This document shows, one piece after another, positions 8,206 through 16,441 of a stretch of DNA of 64,000 bases. The translations under genes were made by a program, and so were the position numbers. The notes under the pieces were generated by a model that was given only the letters and a program-made list of their open reading frames with translations, had not been told where the DNA came from and searched no databases. The stretch is taken from contig NZ_AOFT01000012.1 in assembly GCF_000348905.1 (NCBI RefSeq), positions 1-64,000 on the forward strand. Direction: 5' to 3'. Position 1 is the first letter of the stretch; every line of letters starts with the position of its first letter. This stretch comes from Bhargavaea cecembensis DSE10. GTDB lineage: Bacteria; Bacillota; Bacilli; Bacillales_A; Planococcaceae.

Positions 8206-9024
8206 ATGACACGCCAATGGGAAACGATCCGTACATATGACGAGATCAAATACGAGAAATACAACGGCATCGCCAAAGTGACGATCAACCGTCCGCACGT
8301 GCGCAATGCCTTCACACCGAAAACTGTAGAAGAAATGATTGATGCTTTCTCCCGCGCACGCGATGATGACAGCATCGGCGTCATCGTCCTGACGGGCGAA
8401 GGCGACATGGCCTTCTGCTCCGGCGGAGACCAGAAAGTCCGCGGACACGGCGGCTATGTCGGAGAGGACCAGATTCCGCGCCTCAACGTGCTGGATCTGC
8501 AGCGCCTGATCCGCGTCATACCGAAACCGGTTGTCGCCATGGTGGCAGGCTATGCCATCGGCGGCGGGCACGTCCTGCATGTGGTCTGCGACCTGACCAT
8601 TGCTGCAGATAATGCCATCTTTGGCCAGACCGGCCCGAAAGTCGGCTCGTTTGACGCGGGATACGGCTCCGGCTACCTGGCACGCATCGTCGGCCATAAG
8701 AAAGCCCGTGAGATCTGGTATCTGTGCCGCCAGTACAACGCGCAGGAAGCGCTGGACATGGGCCTGGTCAACACGGTTGTTCCGCTTGACCGGCTTGAAG
8801 ATGAAACCGTCCAGTGGTGCGAGGAAATGCTCGAGAAGAGCCCGACAGCACTCCGCTTCCTGAAGGCCGCGATGAATGCCGACACGGACGGACTGGCAGG
8901 CCTTCAGCAGATGGCAGGCGACGCGACGCTCCTTTACTACACAACGGATGAAGCCAAGGAAGGCCGCGACGCATTCAAGGAAAAGCGCAAGCCGGACTTT
9001 GGCCAGTTCCCTCGTTTCCCTTGA
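8206..9024 (+). CDS. menB: 1,4-dihydroxy-2-naphthoyl-CoA synthase
   Basis: Crotonase-fold enzyme that closes the second ring by a Dieckmann-type condensation of O-succinylbenzoyl-CoA. The 272-aa length is typical. Landmarks are [16 protein letters not shown] (about 67-82) and [13 protein letters not shown] (about 144-156, with the conserved Asp). It is followed by a closing [11 protein letters not shown] tail typical of MenB. GGGGAGG precedes the ATG. A hairpin terminator follows before menE. Confidence 0.97.
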   Translation: MTRQWETIRTYDEIKYEKYNGIAKVTINRPHVRNAFTPKTVEEMIDAFSRARDDDSIGVIVLTGEGDMAFCSGGDQKVRGHGGYVGEDQIPRLNVLDLQRLIRVIPKPVVAMVAGYAIGGGHVLHVVCDLTIAADNAIFGQTGPKVGSFDAGYGSGYLARIVGHKKAREIWYLCRQYNAQEALDMGLVNTVVPLDRLEDETVQWCEEMLEKSPTALRFLKAAMNADTDGLAGLQQMAGDATLLYYTTDEAKEGRDAFKEKRKPDFGQFPRFP

Positions 9025-9035
9025 TCGCTAAATTC

Positions 9036-9063
9036 AAAAAGCCGCCTTTCGGGCGGCTTTTTA
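9036..9063 (+). terminator. Hairpin terminator between menB and menE
   Basis: AAAAAGCCGCC-TTTC-GGGCGGCTTTTT: strong stem with T-run, 11 bases after the menB stop and 19 bases before the menE start. It would end or attenuate transcription so that menE is read at a lower level, unless menE has its own promoter. Confidence 0.85.
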
Positions 9064-9081
9064 TGATGGGAAGGTGATTGG

Positions 9082-10521
9082 ATGAAGACACCAAACTGGA
9101 TTTTGCAGCGTGCCGGCCAGACGCCGGACCGGATCGCCATCAGCTGGGAAGACAAACAGTGGACATTCCGGGAAGTGGCGGAACGGGCGATGGACATCGC
9201 GAGAAAGATGAGGGGGACCGGCCTGCAGGAAGGGGACCGTGTGGCGCTTCTGACCGCAGGAGGTCCGGACACCGTCTTCCTGATCCACGGCGGGCTTCTT
9301 GCGGGCTTTGAGCTGGTGATGCTGAACAGCCGCCTGACGCAGGACGAGCTGGCCTACCAGATCGAAGACTCGGGCGCAAAGGCCGTGTTCGCGGATGATG
9401 CCTTGCTGGAGCGCGTACCGGACAGTACGGCGGTGAGCCACCTTTTGTCAGGGGAGGGCATGGATTTTGAACCGGTGAAGCTATGGGAGGAAGACCGTAC
9501 CCTGACCATCATGTACACATCGGGAACGACCGGTTTCCCCAAAGGCGTCCGGCAGACGGCAGGCAATCATTTATCGAGCGCTGTCGCATCTGCCCTTAAC
9601 ATGGGCCTGCAGGAGGGGGATGTCTGGCTCTGCGCGATGCCGCTGTTCCACATAAGCGGATTCTCAATTCTGTGCCGTTCTCTGATTTATGGCATGACCG
9701 TGCGTCTGCAGACGAAATTCGATGCGGAAGCTTCGGCCAGAGAGATTGCGGAAGGCAGCGTGACGACGATGTCCGCCGTCTCCGCGCAACTGGTCCGGGT
9801 GCTGGATATCCTGGAAGCACGGAACGAGCGGGCTTCCGGACGGTTCAGGCAGATCCTTGCCGGTGGAGGACCGGTCCCTTCGCCGTATATCCGCCGCGCG
9901 GAGGCGCTCGGCATCCGGATCCTCCAGACATATGGCATGACCGAGACCTCTTCACAGACGGCCACGCTGGCGGCAGAGGACGCCCTCAGGAAAACGGGAT
10001 CGTCAGGCAAACCGCTTTTCTTTAACCGCATCCGGATCGACGGAGCTGAAAAACCCGGAGATGAGGGGGAAATCCTCATCAGCGGCCCCCATGTGACTCC
10101 TGGGTATGTCGGCCGCTTCAGCGACAAACCCGCCCAGGTGGACGGCTGGCTTCATACAGGCGATATCGGCAGGCTTGACGAAGAAGGATTCCTCTTCGTG
10201 CTCGACCGCCGTTCCGACCTGATCATCTCGGGAGGGGAGAACATCTATCCCGCGGAGATCGAACAAGTGCTGGTCGGTCATCCCGCCGTTGCTGAGGCAG
10301 GCGTTGCGGGGGTGGAGGATGAACGCTGGGGACAGGTGCCGGCCGCCTTTATTGTAGGAAGGGAAGACGTTACAGCGGAAGAGCTTGAGACCTTCTGCCG
10401 GGAGCGGCTGGCCCGGTATAAGGTGCCGAAGCATTTCCGTTTCGTCGCAGAACTGCCCAGAAATGCCTCGAACAAGCTTCTCCGCCGCGAACTGAGGACG
10501 AAGTTTGATCTTCAGGAATGA
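9082..10521 (+). CDS. menE: 2-succinylbenzoate--CoA ligase
   Basis: Adenylate-forming ligase that activates O-succinylbenzoate with ATP and CoA, giving the substrate of MenB. The 479-aa protein has the AMP-binding core YTSGTTGFPKGV (about 143-154) and a QTYGMTETSSQ block. They are followed by the GWLHTGDIG and DLIISGGENIYPAEIE hinge motifs and the catalytic C-terminal Lys (NASNKLLRREL). GGGAAGG precedes the ATG. The usual next gene menC is absent; a terminator and the convergent znuA follow. Confidence 0.95.
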   Translation: MKTPNWILQRAGQTPDRIAISWEDKQWTFREVAERAMDIARKMRGTGLQEGDRVALLTAGGPDTVFLIHGGLLAGFELVMLNSRLTQDELAYQIEDSGAKAVFADDALLERVPDSTAVSHLLSGEGMDFEPVKLWEEDRTLTIMYTSGTTGFPKGVRQTAGNHLSSAVASALNMGLQEGDVWLCAMPLFHISGFSILCRSLIYGMTVRLQTKFDAEASAREIAEGSVTTMSAVSAQLVRVLDILEARNERASGRFRQILAGGGPVPSPYIRRAEALGIRILQTYGMTETSSQTATLAAEDALRKTGSSGKPLFFNRIRIDGAEKPGDEGEILISGPHVTPGYVGRFSDKPAQVDGWLHTGDIGRLDEEGFLFVLDRRSDLIISGGENIYPAEIEQVLVGHPAVAEAGVAGVEDERWGQVPAAFIVGREDVTAEELETFCRERLARYKVPKHFRFVAELPRNASNKLLRRELRTKFDLQE

Positions 10522-10522
10522 C

Positions 10523-10553
10523 AAAAGCCATCCGGGGCTGCCGGATGGCTTTT
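10523..10553. terminator. Bidirectional terminator between menE and znuA
   Basis: AAAAGCCATCCGG / CCGGATGGCTTTT with a short loop, lying between the convergent stops of menE and znuA. Confidence 0.88.
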
Positions 10554-10562
10554 GATATGGGT

Positions 10563-11540
10563 TCAAGGGTTCAATGCGTTGCCGAGGCGTTCGATATTTT
10601 TCCTCATAAGAGAAAAGTAGTCTTCACTGTTTTCGATATCCTCTTCCGACAGGACGCTCAGATTATGAAGCGTGCCGGATTCCGCACCAATTTCGTTCAC
10701 GATCACCTGAGTGAGCTTTGATGTGATGTTCTGTTCAAAGAAGATGGTCGTGGCCTCTTTTTCGCGTGCCAGGTCCACAATCCGTGCCAGTTCTTTCTGT
10801 GAAGGTTCGCTCTGCGGATTCAGGCCTGCGATTGAGACTTGCTCCAGGCCGTATTCCTCGGCAATATAGCCGAATGCGGCGTGGGAGACGAAGAAGGTTT
10901 TGGACTGCGCGCGGTCCGCCATGCTGCGGAATTCCCCGTCCAGTTCCTTGAGCTCGGCAGACAGTTCTTCATACCGCTGCGCGAACTCTGCTTCTTTCTC
11001 GGGAAGTTCTTCCGAAAGTGCCTCTTTCACGGCAAGTGCCAGCCGGTCTGCGAGGACAGGGGAAAGCCAGACGTGGGGGTCTGCGCCGGAATGGTCGTGG
11101 CCTTCATGGCCTGCCTCTTCATCATGTCCATGTTCCTCTTCATGTCCGTGGCCGTGAAGAAGCTGGTCGTCGGAAATATGTGCTGCAGCCGCGATCAGCC
11201 GGACATCTTCGCCCGAAAGAGTCTGTTCGGCTTTATTCACAAAGCCCTCCAGCCCGAGGCCGGTATGGATAAAAAGATCACTTTCGGCCAGGCTGATCAT
11301 ATCCTTCTGTGTCGGTTCGAATGTATGGCTGTCTGCTCCCGGAGGGTAGACGGAAGAGACGCTTACAGAGTCTCCCCCGATCCGTTCCGTGAAGTAGGCA
11401 AGCGGATAAACGGTCGTCTTGACAGTGACTTTCTGTTCCGTCGCGTTTTCGCTTTCTTGTCCCTCGTCAGAAGGATCGTTGCCGCCGCATCCGGCAAGAA
11501 CAAGCAGGGATGCGGACAGGATGAGCATCAGTCGTTTCAT
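10563..11540 (-). CDS. znuA: Zinc ABC transporter substrate-binding lipoprotein (ZnuA/AdcA type)
   Basis: Surface lipoprotein that captures Zn2+ for an ABC importer. In the 325-aa protein an N-terminal signal ends in lipobox LAGC (Cys18). The metal ligand His sits in PGADSHTFEPT. A His/Glu/Asp-rich flexible loop (about 128-155, many HGH/HDH pairs) precedes SGADPHVWLSP, as is typical for zinc- rather than manganese-specific members. No membrane or ATPase subunit genes are adjacent, so partners must lie elsewhere. A Zur-like operator covers its promoter region, which supports zinc as substrate. Confidence 0.9.
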   Translation of the reverse strand: MKRLMLILSASLLVLAGCGGNDPSDEGQESENATEQKVTVKTTVYPLAYFTERIGGDSVSVSSVYPPGADSHTFEPTQKDMISLAESDLFIHTGLGLEGFVNKAEQTLSGEDVRLIAAAAHISDDQLLHGHGHEEEHGHDEEAGHEGHDHSGADPHVWLSPVLADRLALAVKEALSEELPEKEAEFAQRYEELSAELKELDGEFRSMADRAQSKTFFVSHAAFGYIAEEYGLEQVSIAGLNPQSEPSQKELARIVDLAREKEATTIFFEQNITSKLTQVIVNEIGAESGTLHNLSVLSEEDIENSEDYFSLMRKNIERLGNALNP

Positions 11541-11551
11541 GGTCCACCTCT

Positions 11552-11572
11552 AAATCGGAATGAGTACGATTT
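11552..11572 (-). promoter_or_regulatory. Zur operator upstream of znuA
   Basis: A 21-bp palindrome, AAATCG-N9-CGATTT, matching the B. subtilis Zur box consensus except for one symmetrical A-to-C change in each half. It lies just downstream of the -10, where a repressor would block initiation. Confidence 0.85.
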
Positions 11573-11574
11573 GT

Positions 11575-11604
11575 ATCATACCGCAACAGTGGCCGGCTTG
11601 GCAA
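11575..11604 (-). promoter_or_regulatory. znuA promoter (sigma-A type)
   Basis: On the minus strand TTGCCA (11604-11599), an 18-bp spacer and TATGAT (11580-11575); the Zur box follows 2 bp downstream. Confidence 0.7.
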
Positions 11605-11612
11605 CCCGGAAC

Positions 11613-11855
11613 TTATTTTTCCCTATTATTGTTTCCTGGCCATTTGTCCGGAACCGGATCAAATCCGCCTTCATGGAACGGATGGCACTTTGAGATCCGG
11701 ATGATCGCCATCAGGAAGCCTTTAATCGCGCCGTGCTTTTCAAACGCTTCTAAACCGTATGCAGAACAGGTCGGATGAAAGCGGCAGCTGGGCGGGGTAA
11801 ACGGTGAGATGGCCTTCCGGTAAAACTTGATGATCCATATAAATAAATGTTTCAT
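11613..11855 (-). CDS. yidD: Membrane protein insertion efficiency factor YidD
   Basis: An 80-aa protein of the YidD/YtjA family, a small amphipathic inner-leaflet protein thought to assist YidC-dependent membrane insertion. The family signature [20 protein letters not shown] (about 22-41) carries two of its conserved cysteines, and [14 protein letters not shown] follows. I chose the ATG at 11855 (GGAGTGC upstream) over a frame beginning at 11909. It is a lone gene here between znuA and dps, not next to yidC or rpmH. Confidence 0.93.
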   Translation of the reverse strand: MKHLFIWIIKFYRKAISPFTPPSCRFHPTCSAYGLEAFEKHGAIKGFLMAIIRISKCHPFHEGGFDPVPDKWPGNNNREK

Positions 11856-11949
11856 TGCAAGCACTCCAATCGTAACGCAATGTTTATTGTAGCGCGGGTT
11901 GGGGAACATGAACAGAAGAACGATTGATGAAGAAATGGAGTGTTGATGG

Positions 11950-12399
11950 ATGTCTAAAGAACTGCTTGATGAATTGAATGTCCAGGTAGCGACCTGGTCG
12001 GTATTTTACACGAAGCTTCACAACTATCACTGGTATGTTAAAGGCCCTCAGTTCTTCACCCTTCACGAAAAGTTCGAGGAACTTTACAATGAAGCGACCC
12101 TACATATGGATGAGATCGCGGAACGCATGCTGACACTTGGCGGACAGCCGCTCGCCACACTGAAGGAACACCTGGAAAACTCAGTAGTGGAAGAAGCCAG
12201 CGGAAAGGAATCCGCCAATGCGATGGTCAAGCAGGTGACCGAGGACTTCGACAAGATCATGGACTCTCTTAAAAAAGGCATGGACCTTGCCGCAAAAGAC
12301 GAGGACGACATGACGGAAGACCTCCTGAACTCGATCTACCAGAGCATCGAAAAGCACCAGTGGATGCTCAACGCCTTCCTCGGCGAAGAAAATAACTGA
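11950..12399 (+). CDS. dps: Dps-family ferritin-like DNA-binding/iron-storage protein
   Basis: 149-aa dodecameric mini-ferritin (Dps/MrgA) that oxidises Fe(II) with peroxide and protects DNA. The ferroxidase ligands sit at the subunit interface: His in [11 protein letters not shown] (about 24-34), and the Asp/Glu pair in [10 protein letters not shown] (about 54-63). The lysine-rich N-terminal tail of E. coli Dps is absent, as in other Bacillus members. GGAGTG lies upstream of the ATG. Monocistronic, with its own terminator; no PerR box could be assigned by eye. Confidence 0.93.
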   Translation: MSKELLDELNVQVATWSVFYTKLHNYHWYVKGPQFFTLHEKFEELYNEATLHMDEIAERMLTLGGQPLATLKEHLENSVVEEASGKESANAMVKQVTEDFDKIMDSLKKGMDLAAKDEDDMTEDLLNSIYQSIEKHQWMLNAFLGEENN

Positions 12400-12410
12400 G
12401 CTTAAGCAGT

Positions 12411-12452
12411 CAAATCAGTTCCGGGAGTGATCTTCGGAACTGATTTGTATTT
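12411..12452 (+). terminator. Terminator of dps
   Basis: Long stem AAATCAGTTCC/GGAACTGATTT with a 13-nt loop, followed by a T-rich stretch. Confidence 0.85.
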
Positions 12453-12479
12453 TATGGATAAAGCTTTTCATGGAGCTCA

Positions 12480-12605
12480 GTTGATTTCCGCTTCATGCGG
12501 ACACTTTCCGCGGGGAAGAGTAAGAGCTGGAGCCATTGCGCAGATGGGCATCTGCGCCCAAAAGCGAAGCGTTGGGCAGCATCTGGTTGCTCCCGTTCGG
12601 CAATG
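12480..12605. repeat. Degenerate dispersed repeat of the Bacillaceae 'TTGATTTCCGCT' family
   Basis: The left part, TTGATTTCCGCT ... GCGGACACTTTCCGCGGGG, matches the head of an intergenic repeat I recall as common in Bacillus/Planococcaceae genomes. It continues with a perfect 9-bp inverted repeat GCGCAGATG-GG-CATCTGCGC (about 12537-12556) and GCCCAA/TTGGGC around an AGCGAAGCG loop. The usual closing end is not recognisable, so this is a decayed copy. No gene is seen from 12453 to 12679. Confidence 0.55.
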
Positions 12606-12679
12606 CTGCAGGGCTGTTTGCGCATGGATCATCCAGAGAAGACCATCCTAATGGGAAACGATTGACCAGGAGGATGGCC

Positions 12680-12985
12680 ATGAAAAACAAATTGTATGTA
12701 TCGATTCTCCACAGACAGGTGTATCCTGGCCCGAATGTGGCGCCCTGGGAATTTGCCATCGAGGCGGACAGCCGCGTGGAAGAAGTGTTCAGCAAGCTGT
12801 TCAGCCAGATCAGCGACGTGGAATTGACCAACTTCCTACGGTCGCACCTGCCCGCAATTCCTTACCATCTGGACAAGGAGAACCACCAGATCGACCTGCG
12901 CACGATGAAGCTTTATGCACTTGTTCACGAATATGGGGATGAGGAGTCCAAGAAGTTCGTTGAGAGCCTTCCGTATTTCCGTTGA
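12680..12985 (+). CDS. Conserved-looking small protein of unknown function
   Basis: A 101-aa soluble protein with no signal or membrane segment and a mixed acidic/basic composition. I do not recognise the family. AGGAGG ends 6 nt before the ATG at 12680, which decides this start over an ATG at 12674 and the much longer upstream frame, which runs through the decayed repeat. The sequence has a regular alpha/beta look (YVSILHRQVYPGPNVAPWEF at the N terminus, an acidic helix, then FLRSHLPAIPYHLD). It lies just upstream of ytkD, with a 44-base gap, so the two may be cotranscribed. Confidence 0.75.
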   Translation: MKNKLYVSILHRQVYPGPNVAPWEFAIEADSRVEEVFSKLFSQISDVELTNFLRSHLPAIPYHLDKENHQIDLRTMKLYALVHEYGDEESKKFVESLPYFR

Positions 12986-13029
12986 ACCCCCGGCACCCTG
13001 TCCGCTACACTTGTGGAGGAGGGGTGCCG

Positions 13030-13506
13030 ATGTTTACATACAAAGACCGGGCAGGCCAGCGGGTTGATCTGTTCTGGGAAAAGGACCGGGCAGGGATGAA
13101 GCCGACCCATGTGATCGTTGCCGCATTGGATGGCGGCCGGTGGCTGATGACTGTCCATCCGGGCCGCGGGCTGGAGTGGCCGGGCGGCAAGGCCGAGCCG
13201 GGCGAGACGATTGAACAGGCGGCAGTCAGGGAAGTGTACGAAGAAACCGGCATTACCGCCGGCAATTTCACATTCGTTGCCGACTATGTCGTCCATGCCG
13301 ACCCGCCTTTCTGCAAAAGGGTGTTTGCTGCCGACATCCTGTCCGCCGATGAGAATTTCCCGCTCCGCGAAACGGAGGGAGCGGCTTACCTCGCAGAGTC
13401 GGACTGGGAAAAGTCTGCAGCGAATCTGAGCCGGCATATGTCGGACGAAGGAATGGACAGGATCCGGAAGAAGGTGCTGGCTGATGAAAGACGACGGAAT
13501 AATTGA
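13030..13506 (+). CDS. ytkD: Nudix hydrolase YtkD
   Basis: A 158-aa Nudix hydrolase. The Nudix box G-x5-E-x7-REVYEETGI spans about 53-75 (GGKAEPGE, then REVYEETGI). In B. subtilis YtkD hydrolyses nucleoside triphosphates including 8-oxo-dGTP and has been linked to RNA pyrophosphohydrolase activity; the same role is inferred here. The ATG at 13030 follows GGAGGAGGGG; an in-frame extension from 12982 overlaps the previous gene and lacks similarity. The last 23 bases overlap ytmA. Confidence 0.88.
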   Translation: MFTYKDRAGQRVDLFWEKDRAGMKPTHVIVAALDGGRWLMTVHPGRGLEWPGGKAEPGETIEQAAVREVYEETGITAGNFTFVADYVVHADPPFCKRVFAADILSADENFPLRETEGAAYLAESDWEKSAANLSRHMSDEGMDRIRKKVLADERRRNN

Positions 13507-14275
13507 ATACATGAGACCTTACCCGTCTCCCAACCCGAATGTGAGACTGACCGAAATCACTTATTGGTCGACGGGCTATCGCGTGAAGGGGCTGCTTGCC
13601 GAACCGGAAGCGGAAGGCATTTATGAAGGAATCATCTATTTGCGGGGCGGGATGCAGCATGTCGGGATGGTCCGGCCGTCCCGGATCGCCCAGTTTGCGC
13701 AGCAGGGATTTATCGTTTTTGCCCCGTACTACCGGGGCAACCGCGGCGGTGAAGGATTTGACGAATTCGGTGGAGCGGACCGATTTGATGCGATCAATGC
13801 GGTGGATGTGCTGAAACAGCACCCGAAGACCGACACTACGAGAATTCATCTGTTCGCATTTTCAAGGGGAGGCATTATGGCCCTCTGGACGGCAATCATG
13901 CGAAATGACATCACGTCAGTCGTGGACTGGGCGGGTGTCTCGGATGTCGTCTTCACTTACAAGGAACGGAAGGAGCTCCGCAGGATGATGAAGCGGGTCA
14001 TCGGAGGAACGCCAAACAACGCCCCCGAAGAATATCGGAACCGGACGGCTCTTTTCCATGTGGATCAGATCGGTGCCCCGTTTTTGCTGATCCATGGACG
14101 TCAGGATGAAAACGTCTCGATCGAGCAGTCCATCATGCTGGAAGATGCATTGAGAGAGGCAGGAAAGCCGGTGGAGACCTGGTACTTTGCCGAGTTCAAC
14201 CACCATTTCCCTCCTGCGGAATCCGCCCGTATCACGCGGGATTTATGCAACTGGATGAAAGGGAAGGGGAACTGA
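13484..14275 (+). CDS. ytmA: YtmA-like alpha/beta hydrolase (prolyl-oligopeptidase S9 fold)
   Basis: 263-aa alpha/beta hydrolase resembling the catalytic domain of S9 peptidases without the propeller. Visible residues: oxyanion region YLRGGMQH, a nucleophile elbow FSRGG (about 124-128), the acid in HGRQDENV and the His in FNHHFP near 236-241. The substrate is unknown. The ATG overlaps the end of ytkD and has AAGAAGG upstream, so the genes are coupled, as in B. subtilis where ytmA lies in the same neighbourhood. Confidence 0.8.
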   Translation: MKDDGIIEYMRPYPSPNPNVRLTEITYWSTGYRVKGLLAEPEAEGIYEGIIYLRGGMQHVGMVRPSRIAQFAQQGFIVFAPYYRGNRGGEGFDEFGGADRFDAINAVDVLKQHPKTDTTRIHLFAFSRGGIMALWTAIMRNDITSVVDWAGVSDVVFTYKERKELRRMMKRVIGGTPNNAPEEYRNRTALFHVDQIGAPFLLIHGRQDENVSIEQSIMLEDALREAGKPVETWYFAEFNHHFPPAESARITRDLCNWMKGKGN

Positions 14276-14293
14276 TCCCTTACCTGCTGCAAA

Positions 14294-14338
14294 CAAAAAA
14301 GCACCAGCGCATGAGTCGTCATGCACTGGTGCTTTTTA
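14294..14338. terminator. Bidirectional terminator between ytmA and pckA
   Basis: Stem GCACCAG(C)GCATGA / TCATGCACTGGTGC with A-run before and T-run after, between convergent genes. Confidence 0.9.
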
Positions 14339-14347
14339 AATGACCGA

Positions 14348-15934
14348 TCAGAGGATCGGACCGCCTTTTTCTTCAATCTCCTTGGAGACAGAGCCGAACT
14401 TCCTGAAGTTTTCACGGAATGCCGCAGTCAGTTCTTTCGCTTTAGCATCATATGCTTCCTTATCCGCCCAGGCATTGCGCGGGTTGAGGACTTCGGAAGG
14501 GACGCCCTCGATCTCAAGCGGCATGTTCAGGCCGAAAACCGAGCCCTTTTCCATCTCCGCGTTATCGAGCTTGCCTTCGATTGCCGCACGGACCATGGTC
14601 CGCGTGTAGCTGAGCTTCATGCGCTGTCCGACACCGTATTCTCCGCCGGTCCAGCCCGTGTTGACGAGGAAGACATTGACATCGTGTTCATCGATCTTTT
14701 TGCCGAGCATTTCCGCGTAGACTGTCGCGTGGAGCGGCAGGAACGGGGAACCGAAGCATGTCGAGAACGTCATTTGTGGTGAAGTGATGCCGCGCTCCGT
14801 ACCGGCGAGCTTGGATGTGAAGCCGCTAAGGAAGTGGTACATCGCCTGCTCCTTCGTCAGCTTCGAGATTGGAGGCAGTACGCCGAATGCATCAGCCGTC
14901 AGGAAAAGGATCGTCTTCGGATGGCCGGCAACCGAAGGGATGACGCTGCCTTCAATATACTCGAGCGGGTAGGCTGCACGGGTATTCTCGGTGAGGGAGC
15001 CATCATCGTAGTTTGGCTTGCCTTCTTCATCGAGCACGACGTTTTCGAGAACCGAACCTTCACGGATCGCGCCGTAGATCTGCGGTTCTTTCTCTTCGGA
15101 AAGGTTGATGGTTTTCGCGTAGCAGCCGCCCTCAATGTTGAAGACGCCTTGTTCAGACCAGCCATGCTCATCGTCGCCGATCAGACGTCGGTGCGGATCT
15201 GCGGACAGAGTCGTCTTACCTGTGCCGGAAAGGCCGAAGAAGAGGGCGACGTCGCCTTCTTCACCGACGTTTGCCGAACAGTGCATCGACAGGATGTCCT
15301 GTTTAGGAAGCAGGTAGTTCATGATGGAGAAAATCGATTTCTTCATCTCGCCCGCGTACTCAGTGCCGCCGATGAGAATAATGCCGCGTTCAATCGAAAT
15401 CATGACAAATGCTTCGGAGTTTGTGCCGTCGACTTCAGGGTCAGCCTTGAATGTCGGTGCGGACACAATCGTGAATTGCGCCTCGTGTTTTTTGAGTTCT
15501 TCTTCCGTAGGGCGGATGAACAGCTGGTGGCAGAACAGGTTGTGCCATGCGAACTCGTTCACCGCACGGATGTGCAGGCGGGAAGCAGGGTCGGCACCCG
15601 CGAAGCCGTTGAATACATAAAGCTCATTTTTGGCGCCAAGGTGATCCAGCACTTTGTTGTAGAGCTTTTCGAACACTTCAGGCTGGACCGGCTTATTCAC
15701 GCTGCCCCAGTCGATGTCTTCTTTGGATGGGGACTCTTCCACGATGAAGCGGTCTTTGGGAGAGCGGCCCGTGTATTTACCGGTTGTGGCGCGGACCGCG
15801 CCTTTGTCCGTCAAAACCGCTTCGCCGCGTTCAACAGCGATCTGCGTCAGTTCCCCGACGGAAAGCTGTGTGCGGATCGAACCTCCTGCCAGAAGATCAT
15901 TCAGTTTATCGCTCAGTTTTGAAGACATCATCAT
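14348..15934 (-). CDS. pckA: Phosphoenolpyruvate carboxykinase (ATP)
   Basis: Converts oxaloacetate and ATP to PEP, CO2 and ADP, the entry step of gluconeogenesis. 528 aa, normal for the ATP-type enzyme. Seen: the substrate-binding TGRSPKDRF block (about 53-61), the Mn-binding [15 protein letters not shown] and the kinase-1a P-loop [11 protein letters not shown] (about 236-246). The kinase-2-like [10 protein letters not shown] follows. The start is one of three consecutive ATGs; the first (15934) is 5 nt from AAGGGTGG. The gene is divergent from metK and has an 11-bp inverted repeat over its promoter region. Confidence 0.97.
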   Translation of the reverse strand: MMMSSKLSDKLNDLLAGGSIRTQLSVGELTQIAVERGEAVLTDKGAVRATTGKYTGRSPKDRFIVEESPSKEDIDWGSVNKPVQPEVFEKLYNKVLDHLGAKNELYVFNGFAGADPASRLHIRAVNEFAWHNLFCHQLFIRPTEEELKKHEAQFTIVSAPTFKADPEVDGTNSEAFVMISIERGIILIGGTEYAGEMKKSIFSIMNYLLPKQDILSMHCSANVGEEGDVALFFGLSGTGKTTLSADPHRRLIGDDEHGWSEQGVFNIEGGCYAKTINLSEEKEPQIYGAIREGSVLENVVLDEEGKPNYDDGSLTENTRAAYPLEYIEGSVIPSVAGHPKTILFLTADAFGVLPPISKLTKEQAMYHFLSGFTSKLAGTERGITSPQMTFSTCFGSPFLPLHATVYAEMLGKKIDEHDVNVFLVNTGWTGGEYGVGQRMKLSYTRTMVRAAIEGKLDNAEMEKGSVFGLNMPLEIEGVPSEVLNPRNAWADKEAYDAKAKELTAAFRENFRKFGSVSKEIEEKGGPIL

Positions 15935-15985
15935 CTGTACCACCCTTGTCTTGTAATCCCGCCCGGAAGCGGTTTGATATGATGT

Positions 15986-16027
15986 GAATTAGTATAACAC
16001 ATTTTGTTTATTAGTCTATACTAATTC
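15986..16027 (-). promoter_or_regulatory. pckA promoter region with 11-bp inverted repeat (candidate operator)
   Basis: GAATTAGTATA (15986-15996) and TATACTAATTC (16017-16027) are perfect inverted copies 20 bp apart. The left arm contains the minus-strand TATACT -10 (15996-15991). A TAGACT -35-like element (16018-16013) lies 16 bp away and overlaps the right arm. In B. subtilis pckA is repressed by CcpN on glucose; whether this palindrome is such a site cannot be told from sequence alone. Confidence 0.5.
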
Positions 16028-16087
16028 AGCGTTTCCGTGAAAAGGACCAAAAACCGTCAAGAAACCCCGGTATTCTACATTTAGTGT

Positions 16088-16116
16088 TTGACATCAAGTG
16101 CGGGATTCATTACTAT
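16088..16116 (+). promoter_or_regulatory. metK promoter (sigma-A type)
   Basis: TTGACA (16088-16093), a 17-bp spacer and TACTAT (16111-16116), directly upstream of the S-box leader. Confidence 0.88.
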
Positions 16117-16132
16117 GGAAAATTGTACGGAT

Positions 16133-16311
16133 ACTCTTATCCCGAGCTGGTGGAGGGACAGGCCCTATGAAACCCGGCAACCTGCCGTTCTCCGTGTATG
16201 GAGGCCGAGAAGGTGCCAACCTGAAGCAAGGCGTCTGCCTTGGACGATAAGAGTGAAAGGTGTCAGCGAATCCGGGCCTTTCCTCATGGATGTGAGCGGA
16301 AGGCCCTTTTT
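16133..16311 (+). promoter_or_regulatory. SAM-I (S-box) riboswitch with terminator, leader of metK
   Basis: P1 is formed by CTCTTATC (16134-16141) and GATAAGAG (16246-16253). Inside lie the S-box landmarks GAGCTGGTGGAGGGACAGGCCC, in which the kink-turn and SAM pocket form, ATGAAACCCGGCAACC and AAGGTGCCAACCTG. A terminator hairpin GGGCCTTTCC...GGAAGGCCC with T-run follows (16274-16311). SAM binding should favour termination, so the enzyme that makes SAM is shut off by its product. About 130 nt separate the terminator from the metK start. Confidence 0.95.
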
Positions 16312-16441
16312 AAATGGATTGACCACAACCTCAAGTAAGCCCAAAACGGCTTGGAGTTCAACCCCGCGGGGAACGGACTTGACAGGGGAACGAGTACCGT
16401 AACACTTTTCGGCTACCCGCCGGAGCGGAGGAGGAAAACCA

